From Chionoecetes opilio (Eukaryota > Arthropoda > Malacostraca > Decapoda > Majidae), in the NCBI GenBank assembly GCA_016584305.1, contig JACEEZ010007147.1, positions 30,874 to 94,873 on the forward strand: a stretch of 64,000 nucleotides of DNA, in the 5' to 3' direction. Made by a program: the position numbers and the translations under genes. Positions 46,143 through 57,159 of the stretch are shown piece by piece. Positions within the stretch are counted from its first letter, which is position 1. Each line of letters starts with the position of its first letter. The notes under the pieces are model-generated. The model had not been told where the DNA came from. It saw only the letters and a list, made by a program, of their open reading frames with translations, and did not search any database.

Positions 46143-46647
46143 TAAAGGGGGTTGTTCTAAAGGAGATAGTTTTATTTTGCGCAAACCCATAGCAAAAAAA
46201 ATAAAAAAATACTTTTTTTATGGTACCGTTTCCATTAAAAACACTATCCCCATCAGAAAAAGCACTAAAACTTTGGGCCCGGGGAAAAAATTTTTCAGGG
46301 TCTTTTAGGTTTTAATGAAAACCTATAAGGTTAAGTTAGGTATACTTTGTGGTTAAGATTAGGTTAGGTTTCATTAAACCTATAAAAGGTTAGGTTATGT
46401 TTCATTAAAATTAAAAGACCCTGACTAATTTTTCAAGGGCAAGTTTAGTGCTTTTTCTGATGGAGATGCAGTGTTTTCTTAATGGAAACGGTACATAACA
46501 TTCGGTTAATTTTTTTTTTTTTTTTTTTTTTTAAATCATGGGTTGGCGCAAAATAAAAATATCTCCATTAGAAAAGCACCATTATCGGCCAGGAAAAAAC
46601 AGTCGGTGTCTCTGAAAACGACCGCGAAGTCCTCGTCCATTATTACC
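46143..46647. mobile_element. Foldback element of the same MITE family
   Basis: A plus-oriented partial copy (AAGGAGATAGTTTTATTTTGCGC...) runs to about 46330 and an inverted copy runs from about 46380 to 46647, ending GACCGCGAAGTCCTCGTCCATTATTA. The centre is GGTTAGGTT-rich. So the family at 44898-45480 also exists as a head-to-head hairpin. It is just upstream of the MADF start codon. Confidence 0.7.
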
Positions 46648-47454
46648 AATGCATCATATATATATATAAAATAAAACTATATATATATATTATTTAAAAT
46701 TTAAATTTTATTTAATATTTTATAAAAAATAAAACATGGGGGAGGTAATTAATACGGGGGCCCAGTTTACCCCCAAGAATTGCTCCAAGAGTTCCTTTTT
46801 AAAAGCCCTTTTTACTAAAAAAATATCAATGCCTGGGGAGGTTTTTCCTACAGGGGGGCCCCTTTAAACAGAAATATTGTCCAGAACGAGGGGACCCGGT
46901 TTGAACTGCTTTAAACATAATGGAAAAATTATGCTGCTGGGGGGTTATCTTTTCCCGGAATTGGGGGGAAGGTTTTCACTCTCCCCTCATTTCCAAGGAA
47001 AAAAATACAATAAATTTTACAGGTTCAATGAAATGTACAAAGTACTTTACCATACCGAAATGAAGGGACCGGAGCCCGTTAAAGACTTCTGCTGGCGGGG
47101 CGTGAAAAAAAGGGTTGGACGGTGCCCCTTCTCACTGCCTGCTGTGGTGGGTTTGTTACTTTTTTTTACGGCGAAAGGGGCGATGGCGCCTTTATTTTCA
47201 CGGATCCTCTCATTTCACCATTCGTCAAAAAAATTACCCAAAAAACATTTACAAGAAAGGAGGGATTTTTGAAAATTTCTTAAATTTTTTGATATTGGGG
47301 ACGGGTTTGGCCAAAGTTTAAACCGAATTTGGGTTTTACGTATGAATTTAGATAATATAGGTATAAGGGGGGGGTTTTGGGAGGGTTTTGTTGAATGAAA
47401 GGGAAATACGTTTTTCGAGGAAAATGTTTGGATAAAAAATGAAAAAAAATTTAA
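46648..47454. other. AT repeat and low-quality unrecognised sequence
   Basis: A short TATATA/TTAAATTT run is followed by sequence full of G, C and A homopolymers (GGGGGG, CCCCC, AAAAAA). Open frames such as 46877-47272 have no recognised motif. The composition suggests homopolymer errors rather than real genes. Confidence 0.45.
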
Positions 47455-49115
47455 TAGGCATTTAATAGGCTGCTCGTGTTTTTACTATAGAAACGGGGAT
47501 AATATGATATGCGTGTTATTATTACTTGATTAGGAATTCAAGCAAGGGTTTTTTATGTTATGAAGGGAAATGGAAGAGGGAAGGACATTTTATAGATGCC
47601 AGTAGAAGCAGAGTAGCTAAGAAGAAGAATAAGATCTTAGCTACTCTGGTAGGAAGATGCTCGTAGCCGAAACGCCGTGTGACAACACGCGCACCTTTTG
47701 CCACCAGTACGCGCACCTTTTGGTAGCAATTAACCAAAAGATGCCGGAAAAAATTGCTCGTGTGACACGGCCTTTAAATGGCAGCGGATTCCTTGCCCGT
47801 AATCTTCCAGGTTGGGAAGCCCACTCGGTAAAAAACCTGGTAAATTTAATTACCCATATTATAGTCACACAATATGCTCGTCACTACAGGCAACACACAG
47901 TACACATCTAACATTAACTGACTAACACTAATAATGCAAAAAATGAGGTTACCGGCAGCCCAAAATTTGTACAAATCGTTCACGGCGACTCAGAAGCGTG
48001 CTGAAGTCACCAAGGTTTAGGCTTTCTCATGTTTTTTGTAAATAAATGTGTTCATAATATTCTGGTGACACATCAAGAATCCTACATTCCAGTCATATGA
48101 CTCGTTATGTGTAAAAGTCATGAAAGAGGAATTACAGGTTTATTCCTTGGAATTACTCCTAGAAGAAGCATCTGCATTCTCTTAAAACGCTCTTGAATCT
48201 AGCTGATAGTTTTCTAGTCTCTTAAGCAATGTTTCCGCCACGAAATTCTCTGTAACGTACCGATGAAATGTTACTAGCATTCCTAGGTTCGCTGATGCAG
48301 TCATATGCAGAGCAGACTGCATGATGGTAAAATGTAAAGATGTCCTTGTGAGTGGCGCACGTATCTTCCGCAGAGCACTTTTTTGGGTCACTGTCCGCTG
48401 TCTGTATGTCTTTGAGCAAAGGGAAGGGGCGGAGCTAACGGCTTAACGGCTAGCGGTACGTCACTTTAACTGAGTGACGTCATGGCCTCTCTTATTTAGC
48501 TCCATGGTGTTAAGTACCAGGAACTAACACGTGTCGTCCTAACGCCCTCTAGTACATTTCCTTATTTTATTTATGTTCTTATTCCGGCCGTAGATACTCT
48601 CGGTCAGATTTACTCTTCAGTTTCATTTTGTGTACATTGTTTCTCAGCTCCACTGCTTTTTATTAGTATCCATTCTGCGTCTTCTTACATATAAGTGAAT
48701 AGAAGCACACCACAGTTATTACTAGCGAGCGAGACCCGCATCCTCCCGGTGTATTGTGATTAGTGACGCCCGCAGCCTAGCGCGGCGACCATTGGACTTC
48801 ACACACTTATTATTCCAACCAGTTACTGAACCATGTTGGTCACCTTGTATCTGTTTTTTTTTTTTTTTTTTCCCCCCCTTTTCTTATTATGCATGCCTAG
48901 GTAATTATGCGAGGTGGAGAAATAATAATTCACCCACTACAAGCTTAGTTGTGGTACGGGAAGCTGTGTAAGTGCCAAGGCACCTGAGGAATAACAGCAT
49001 ATTCGTCATTGTGAATCACTGATGTGCAAGTTTGACACCTATACAATAGCTACGTGGCGTTACCTACTACACCTGCCCTAGCAGCAGTTTTGTCATAGGA
49101 AGCGCTCCTCCTATG
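47455..49115 (-). repeat. Inverted copy of the duplicated segment (empty transposon site)
   Basis: It is the reverse complement of 16085-16424 joined to 22523-23790, without the 6.1-kb transposon. At about 48763-48772 it reads across the insertion point without interruption. It includes the reversed LINE tail (48520-48590), the foldback at 47671-47780 and the hairpin at 47618-47656. A poly-T/C run at 48847-48880 is unique to this copy. Confidence 0.85.
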
Positions 49116-49599
49116 TAACTACATGGAGCCATTAACCTAGACTATGGCCCTTTAACAATCTATCTTGGTACCACGCTACCTATAACCACATAGTGTTACA
49201 TAGACATAGCTGCATGTACTCAATGAAGACATTCCTCTTTCCTCATACTGGGATTGTACATGCTTACTCTGCAAAAGAATGTTTCACAGGATTCTATGTC
49301 AACTATTATTTGCAACAACATATTGAAAATGCGACCATGCTTCATTATTTTGTTCTCGATATTAATATTGTTTCACGCACATACCATTAATGAGATTTCA
49401 GTATTTTCTTTGTTGAATTGTTTAAGATTTATCATAAAATATTTCCGAGACTTATACGGGCATAATTTTAACGGTTCACCAAGGCAGTTATAGGTCCACA
49501 CAATGTCTCTCATAAGTTTTTTGTGTTCTTCATTCCGTCGGACCCAAGCGGTATTTCATAGGTATTGTGCCGTTATGTGATGGTCCGTTTGACGTCCGT

Positions 49600-49670
49600 G
49601 TCACAGGAACTCCCTCGTGTAGGTCTCACAGCTCATGTAGCTACCTCATTTTCTTACGTTTTCTTAAACT
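49600..49670 (+). mobile_element. LINE 3' end fragment
   Basis: CACAGGAACTCCCTCGTGTAGGTCTCACAGC...TCATTTTCTTACGTTTTCTTA matches the tail of the LINE at 31675-31740. Only the last 70 bases remain. Confidence 0.6.
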
Positions 49671-49745
49671 GAAAATCTAATCTTTTCTTATGATATTCTG
49701 ATTAGCTCTAATCACAGGCGTCCCACTATAAAAACCCTACCTGCG

Positions 49746-51856
49746 CAGTGGCGTATCTAGGTCATGTTCATGATTGGGTGGGCACAACGTCTGACTATGG
49801 GTGGGCACTATGACCGAACAAGCCCATACGCTGGAAGTTTGGTGTGGACTGGGACTTACTTTCACTTTACAGTGCCAAGAAGACCCCACCCCTTGCATAT
49901 TTTGCATTCTGACCAATACGAGAGTTTTTATCTGATTCGTATGGACTATTGAAGGTATTAGATTTTTTATTCTAGGGTGTGTGTTAGATACTGTTGGGTA
50001 TCATCCAGTTGCCGTGATGTAGAACGAATAAAGCATTCATGACAAAAATGAAATACATATATTACCACTTATACAAAATAAAAATAAATAATTCACTGCT
50101 CACTCTCACCATCAGAAATGGATTCATCTGAACTTTCCGACCAATTTTTTCTACTTTTTTTTCTGCAGTCTTTCTGTCCCACCACTCATCTCCCACCCCG
50201 TTCAACTTAAATAATCCTTAATGAATCTTTTTTGGAAGTCATTTTGCATTTCCGTGAACAGGTGAACGTCAGTATCTTCAGGCACTGCAGGCAGTCTGTG
50301 ACCAAAAAAGAAAAACAAATAAGTGTCAATTCTCGTACACTGTCGCGTTTCGTTTTCAACATTTTGAAGTGACTATTTGTGAGGCATGATTTACGTGACC
50401 TTTTTTTTCTGAGCTAAGCGGGACACTTCCAACGGTCCATCCGTGTAGTGCCACATGACTAGCATCACTTGGAGGTGTACACTAAAGATTCCAGACTAGT
50501 GTAAATAATACAAATAAAAAATAATATGGATAACCCATACAATGTTATAGAGACTAAATAATACATATATGTATGGGTATTGGGTATAGATGTGGATGCG
50601 ATAAGTGTGGTGAATGAACTACACATACTTCTACGTACTGCAACTCCCCCGCCTCCTACTGTCGTCAGGTGGGCTCCTAACGACTGCTCTGGCGGTCTCG
50701 TGAGATCAGGATGGGCAGGGATGTGCCGTGGCCCGCGGAGACCGGGACGGGACGCGTAGCAATATACCGACCGGGGCCTCGTTGCTGAATTGTCTTGCTA
50801 CTCACCACACTCAGGGCCCCTGAGTGTATTCGAGTCTATGCCCTTTCCCCCTGATTCAGGAGGCCTATGCAAGCCCAGGGGCCTTTTTCTTCTGCCGTAT
50901 ACTCACTTAGCCAGTAATTAACAAGTTCAAGGTCACTATAGGCAGCGGCTGAGCGAACAGGAACGCATCAAACCACAGTTTACTCACTCACGCACGGCCA
51001 CTGTTTACATGTTCTCTCCGTAACACAGACCACCAACAGGCACTGTCTCCTTACCAGTCACTAACTCGAGGGAGAAGCACCAGAGGCTGACGTGGGCGAG
51101 AGCAGGTATCAGACACTGCTGAAACGGGAATGGCGGCGCGCGGGGTGCCATCTTATCTCGTGCGGTGTGTGTCCCCGTCACGTGAGTCGGTCAGCTGATC
51201 TCCTCTCACACCCGCCACATGCTGCGGCGTGCCACCCCACCCAAACATCGTTCAATAACTCCCCTCAAATCTCGAGACATTCTCGCCCTTGTAACAGTAC
51301 TTATTGCAATGTAAACTAGAAAATATTTGTTTTATTTAACATTCAGTACTTAAAGTGAAAGATTATACGAATCAGGGCTTGTGAGACGTGACTCACGTGA
51401 GATCCGGGGTTTCGCTGCACGTAGCGCCGTACATTGCACGAATGATCGTTACTTACTGTGTGTTGTTATGTCGGTTTCCCGAGACGCGTAGAAGACACGT
51501 ACAGAGGGAGACGCGTACCAACCAAGCGCTTATGAACTTTGTAAGGGTAACTGGTGTAATTTAGTTGTGTTCGTTTGTTTTAAAATGATCAATAAAAGTT
51601 ATATGTATGTAACTCACTCAGAGGCATGTTTCTTTCTTTCAAGCAGAGAAAATATTTATTGTATTTGAGGTCGGGGTAAGTCATCAGTAAAAATTATTCA
51701 TTACTCCATGGATGCTCCCCTCAGTCCCTACTAGTGGAACACGGTTCCCACACCACACGTTTCGGCAGCCGTGCCAGTGGTGGGGCACCTGGGCGGGACA
51801 CCGGCTTCTCGTGGGTGGGCACGTGCCCAACCATGCCCCCCCGTACTACGCCACTG
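49746..51856. mobile_element. hAT-like non-autonomous element, 2.1 kb
   Basis: The left end is CAGTGGCGTATCTAGG at 49746; the right end, on the other strand, is CAGTGGCGTAGTACGG at 51856. The flanks are TACCTGCG (49738-49745) and TACCTGGC (51857-51864), an 8-bp duplication with its last two bases changed. GGGTGGGCAC phrases near both ends face each other. The interior has no recognised transposase. The terminal CAGTGGCGT is shared with the 730-bp hAT MITE at 29962. Confidence 0.75.
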
Positions 51857-51864
51857 TACCTGGC

Positions 51865-52611
51865 CAGCAACGGGCGAAGGAACAAACCCCACAGCCCTCA
51901 CGCTAACCTCCAGGGTCCTACCATTCCGAGCCTTAGAATCCAATGCTTTACCGGCGCTATAAGCACAAATGTAAAATAAATTTTTAATGTTTGAAAAATT
52001 CAACGGCAACACAAACCTCTGGCCTACAGCTCACACTAGCGTGTCCCCGCCACTAATGAGCGTCGCAGACACAGGGGGGCTGCCCCGTGATGGTCTCGCC
52101 TGTCCCTAACAACAGTTTGCCCTTTCGCCACCCTTGGTGCCCTCCTTGAAACTGCGCTCTGATGCACACCCCTTGTGACCAGCCTACGCAGTGACCAGCA
52201 TGGGTTCGACTTTGTACCTCAGTAAGGGACGCTAAGAGAGATTTAATGAATCTGCAACACCTTGAGCACGCGGTAAACAAACAAGGACCTCCTGGGCAGC
52301 CACTACAACCCTGTGGTGGAGCGCACTCGGTTCACAGATCACAGACACAGTGTTATAGTTTCAGCTAATCATTAACTAGCTGTTAACACGAGCTTGGGAC
52401 TAAATCCCACTCACTGTGGCCTCAGGTCCAAAGAAACTTGGAACTGAAAAGTGGTGAAGCTGCTCTACAATGTAGAGCAGCTCAGCAACCCGAGTCCGCG
52501 AGGGGCGTGCTTGTTAACACTGTTGTGAGTTTGAGTATAAAGAGAGCAGCAGAACCTTCCACGCCGGCTGCCTGGCTAAGACTGGCGTCAGGCAGTCGAA
52601 AGGAGGCAGCG
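51865..52611. other. No recognised gene; one perfect short hairpin
   Basis: GCTGCTCTACA-A-TGTAGAGCAGC at about 52457-52480 is an 11-bp perfect palindrome. No open frame here has a recognised domain. Confidence 0.45.
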
Positions 52612-53734
52612 GTTGCCAGGTGATTTACCAAAATCTCGTACGAACCAGTCAAAATTATCGTACTTGCATCCTCATTATTGTACTCGTTTCATAAAAAGGC
52701 GAATAATATAAGCAATAATCTTTTTATGAACAGATTTTGAATAGCACCTGAAACAAGATCAATAGACTGATCAATGTAATTGTCCCCCTCATTCGAGGCC
52801 TTTGCTGAAGGTATTTGAAGGGTATAATTGGTATTATAAATGAGAGATCTTGATAAAGACTTGCTTCACTGATCTACGTATAACTTCCTAACCTGCTCAA
52901 AAAAAATTTTTGTTTTTTCCTTTAATTTTTAGCGGCTATAACCGAGGCGTTCTCGTCGAATGTTGCGCGTCGAACTTGCCATCCCCTGACGGGAATACTA
53001 ACATCACCTAAACTTAACCTGACCCTAACAGGCGTTAGCGAACCGCGCAGTTCTCGTCCACTAAACCAATTAGTCCACATTAACGCGTCTTTCATCTGTC
53101 GCTGCGTTCTCTTCTAAGCAATCACCTCCTCCCTTTTAGCACCAGTACTACGTATATATGCCCCTAAACTTAAAACATTACACCATCTGCGCGCCTCACA
53201 ACTGTCATCTCATCACTTTGTGTTGTATGGTTGGGATAACGAACGTTTGTTCGAAACTAAACAGTCCTGGCGAAAAACGCTCGTGTTGATACCGCTTTAG
53301 CCAGATAACCTCTATCAAGTCTATTTGGGCACCTTTGCTTGCTACGAACAAAGCGAGTTACGATTTCGTTTGGTTTTAAAGTAATCAGTCCGTTCACTGA
53401 ACGCGCCCAGGTTTTGTTTGGACTGTAATATTGTGCCTCACCTGTATCCACAGTCGCTGGCTAAAGACTGACCGATACGTACAGGGGCTAACTCGGAGAA
53501 ACGGAGCAGAACGTGAATGGTACGTGTATCAGACCAGCCATTTTGCGTCACTCACATATTACATGCTCAGTCAGCTGAGAGAAAATGTTTAAATTTAATA
53601 GCAAATAATTTACATCTCCATTTATTATTGTAGCAAATTCCGGGATTATCGTATTATCGTACGGCATTATTGTACAGCGTACAAACGGTCAGATTCCGTA
53701 TTTTGTACGAATAATTTATGTACGTCCTGGCAAC
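52612..53734. mobile_element. TIR element with GTTGCCAGG ends
   Basis: It begins GTTGCCAGG at 52612 and ends CCTGGCAAC at 53734, flanked by GCG on both sides (52609-52611 and 53735-53737). Inside the ends, CGTACGAA, TCGTAC and ATTATTGTAC phrases occur in opposite orientations. The interior lacks a recognisable protein. The same 9-bp terminus bounds the short MITE at 26243-26416. Confidence 0.6.
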
Positions 53735-54232
53735 GCGTGGCGTGACTCAGTGGCCAGTGGGTACAGTCGAACGGGCCGTGCGAATTTTTTAGGTAAAGGT
53801 TTTTATAGGTAAGGTTAGGTGAGAACCAGCCTTATTGTTGGAGGAATCAGATTAGAAAATCAATCAGGTTTTAAAGGGGGTGGAGTCAGTGAGAGTGAGT
53901 CCGCGCTGATGAGACATAGACTTTTTCGTAACATATAATTGAAGATCAAAACAAAATATTCCTTTAGGTCTAGATCGTTCACTCTGGACGTCTCATATAC
54001 CACATATGCAGGAAAGCGTGTAGATTCCGGAACCGTGCTTAAAAAAGTGGTAAGATATAATAGCTGAGCACTAAGGAGTTGAAAGAAACAAATTGTGAGA
54101 GAATGTTCATGCTCTACTTTATTTAGTCGTTCGTTTATTTTATATTATTGCTGTAGATTTATGATGCTCATGGATTTCTAAGTTTCTCAGGAAGACGGTG
54201 TGGCCCGTTTGTTTTCTTTCATATCAATGAAT
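53735..54232. other. No recognised gene
   Basis: Mixed sequence with a GGTAAGGTTAGG phrase near 53812 and several A-rich stretches. No coding motif. Confidence 0.4.
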
Positions 54233-54560
54233 GGTGGTGTCGAGAAAAACTGGTTGGGAATAAAGGTGTGTGAAGATGGTCGCCCCGCTAGGCTGCGGGC
54301 GTCCACTCATCACAATACACCGGATAACGGGACTCTCTCTCTAGGTATATAACTTTGGGTGTGTTCTTATATTCACTTATATATAATAAGACGCACATGT
54401 ATACTTAATAAAAACAGTGAAGTGAGAAAAAAAACTATACTATATTAAATCCACCGGTTAATAATTAATGGAATTAAATCGACCGAGAGTAATCTACAGC
54501 CGAATAAGAACATAATAATATAAGGAAGGTACTAGAGTTCGTGATAATTACAGGTTGTAG
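54233..54560 (+). repeat. Third, partial copy of the duplicated segment
   Basis: AACTGGTTGGGAATAAAGGTGTGTGAAGATGGTCGCC...GGGCGTCCACTCATCACAATACACCGG matches 16355-16424 joined directly to 22523-22730. It again shows the empty target site of the 6.1-kb transposon. It ends in the reversed LINE tail (AATAAGAACATAATAATATAAGG). Confidence 0.8.
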
Positions 54561-54650
54561 TTCCCTGTTACTTAACACTACCTCCATCCCACTTTCATCC
54601 CCATCCATAACCTGTCCTATCCTCCTTTTGTTATAACTCCCTATTGACGC
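54500..54650 (-). mobile_element. LINE 3' end fragment, reversed
   Basis: AATAAGAACATAATAATATAAGGAAGGTAC...CTTTCATCCCCATCCATAACCTG is the complement of the LINE tail, including the ATGGATGGGGATGAAAG phrase of 31637-31655. Confidence 0.7.
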
Positions 54651-54779
54651 GCACTAAGTACCCTGACGACAGAGTCCATTCCAATCATTTTACCACCCTA
54701 TTTGTGAACCAGTTTCCCTAGTTAACTTGTGTTTATTCCCTCCTTTTACCTAAATTAAGTTAACGAGTAGGTAGTTCAG

Positions 54780-55265
54780 GGTGGCAAATGGAAGTTATCT
54801 TGCAAGTGGTAGCGTCTTAATGTTGGTATAGAAACCTTGTAAGAGGTACACATATTCACAATGGTATCACTGAAAAGATCAGAAGGGGAGAAAGCTTTGG
54901 GTTGCGGGTGAGCTCAGACCTCCGTCCTAGGGAAACATTGTATTTGAGGCTAGAAATCGAGATAATATGGGTTTTTGGATTCATTACAGGAGTGTTAAAA
55001 GTGCCGAGGTTATTCCTAAACTAATAATTTGCTCTAGTCCAGACCTCACATAGACTGCGGTACAGTTTTTAACCCGTATTACCGGATGAATATAGCCTTG
55101 TATATAATCGCCCCTAGATATGACTTTAATACAGGGACGCGTAAATTTCGATATGAGAGGAGATTGAAGCTATTAAATTTACATTCACTCAGAGCGTAGA
55201 GGAGGGGCTTATCTGATAGGACTATAAACATTTTCAGTGTTAAAGGGATACAATAAAGATATGTA
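54780..55265 (+). pseudogene. LINE fragment, middle of the RT 3' part
   Basis: TCACTGAAAAGATCAGAAGGGGAGAAAG, GTGAGCTCAGACCTCCG and ATATGAGAGGAGATTGAAGCTATT match 31045-31365 in the same order. The reading is broken by many indels. It is separated from its continuation at 56150 by about 880 bp of unrelated sequence. Confidence 0.7.
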
Positions 55266-55269
55266 GGAA

Positions 55270-56148
55270 TTTTCTTACATCTCTTACGTGGGAATTTATG
55301 TCACATACAGAATTTTAATATGAGGTCTTACCTAATCAAACCCATATTCCTATCTACATCCGACCAATACCCTATCTAATCCACTAACTAGGATATTTCG
55401 GTGGATAGTGGGTTGAATCGTTGTAGGCTTGTATTAATACTGGCCTGTCTTGTGATCCGAAGTGGTCATCGCCGTGATCATGGCCGCCCGTGACAAGACA
55501 CTTGATAGCCGAGGGCGAAAGTGGAGGCTTCAGGCGGGTTTTCACACCAAGGTATCCATGCGCGAGGCTATACTCACTTGTGGTGCATATTAACACGTCC
55601 TATTGTTTTATCACGTTATATGTACAAATTAACGTATGTACAATCTCTTCTTAATCAAGAAGGAATGTTAACTCGATAGGGTCTTTGGCTGATATACTTG
55701 TACTGTACTTATTTATAGACAGCACATATATTTAATAGATGTTTTATTTCCCCCGGATGTCTAGAGTGTACTACCCTGGTGAGCGGCGGCGACCCGGCTA
55801 CCATCCTTAGCCACGTATATTATTCCCTGTGGCCAGCATCTAGTGACTGATAGCATGAACCGCGCTTCAAATCAAGGTGCTAATTATATAAGGTGCATGG
55901 TTAATAGCACTGATAATAATTAATTTATATCCTATCTCCGTACTAATCATTTACTTAATTACTTAATTTAAACCCATTACCATTATAATATAATAGATAC
56001 TCCCTATATGCACCCTCCTATGACGACGGACATAACTCCCCCTCACTAGGGGGGGGGGAAACAAACCACACTCTAACCAATGTATGAGAGGGTGTTTGGT
56101 GGATATTTTCACACGGCTAGTAAATCCGGCCAATAAGAGTAACGGTCT
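55270..56148. other. Insertion between two LINE halves, unidentified
   Basis: The stretch interrupts the LINE. It contains a 70-codon minus-strand frame (55384-55596) and a G-run near 56048, with no motif I know. Clear terminal repeats were not found, so the element type is open. Confidence 0.4.
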
Positions 56149-56149
56149 T

Positions 56150-56340
56150 CAAACTGGAAAAGCGTAGAAAAAAAAAAAAAGGGAGAAACTGTTTTAAATA
56201 GGGTCGGGTAAAAATGATTGGAATGACTCAGTCATACAGGTAGTTAGTGCGGAGTCATAGAGAGTTTTAAAGGATGCTGCCATATTTCATGAATGGGGAT
56301 GTAGTAGTGTCAGGAAGATAACGAGAGTAGCGGCATACGC
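56150..56340 (+). pseudogene. LINE fragment, 3' end of coding region
   Basis: CTTCAAACTGGAAAAGCGTAG, GGAATGACTCAGTCATACAGGTAGTTAGTGCGGAGTCAT and ATGAATGGGGATG match 31490-31660. A poly-A expansion sits at 56167. It continues the LINE that stops near 55265. Confidence 0.65.
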
Positions 56341-56344
56341 TATG

Positions 56345-57000
56345 GAAAATAATCACCCAGCATGGCACCTTTGATGGAGAAGGGGGGGGGCTAAGGGCCC
56401 ACGCCCCTTCTCATGTCTCTGTAGCCCAGTGCATGCGACATACAATACAAAGACTGACTGAGACAATATGCATGAACTTCATTCACTTTAAACTCGATCG
56501 CAACTTAAAACTTTGCGGTCAACTTTTATCATGAAGGGGTATCACAGTCACCCCGCAACCCAAGCCCCAGCCCCAGCCAGCTCCGATGGTATTAGTACCC
56601 TTGGAAATAATAAGTCGCGACACTTGATTTATGGGCGGCCATCTTGCTACCAGGGCCTCTTCGTTCACACCGACCTCGGCGGAAGTTCTCAAGGCATGAC
56701 GATAGAACCGCAGTATATCATGTTGTACATGTATAAGGATATACTGTTTATCTTCGGAATGTTTGTTCTATACAGATATCACATAAAACACAGTAACCAC
56801 ATTAATAAAGGTCATTTATGATACTGAAGAAATATCATTAACTTACAATTCCTTAACACGTCGTTATGTAAGACTTTCTTGGGACACTTATATGATGTTA
56901 GTATCTATAGAAGCAAATTTTTTAGTTTTTTTTTCTTTCCATTCCACTATTCCGTTTTTCTGATACATTCAGTGTACCAATTCAATATTAGCGTTAACTA
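56345..57000. other. No recognised gene
   Basis: A plus-strand open frame at 56513-56821 has no recognised motif. A G-run lies near 56380. Confidence 0.4.
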
Positions 57001-57017
57001 ATAAATACCGTGGCGCC

Positions 57018-57072
57018 CGCTCTCTCTCTCTCCTCTCTCTCTCCGTAAATGAGATAGAGAGAGAGATATATG
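57018..57072. repeat. (CT)n / (GA)n microsatellite
   Basis: CTCTCTCTCTCTCC is followed after 15 bases by GAGATAGAGAGAGAGA, so the two tracts also form an inverted repeat. Confidence 0.85.
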
Positions 57073-57159
57073 ATGAAAGGAGGGATATGAGTGAGAAGTT
57101 AACCATAAATACTGTTTCTACTTTTTATTATTATATATAATTAAATTATATATATAATA

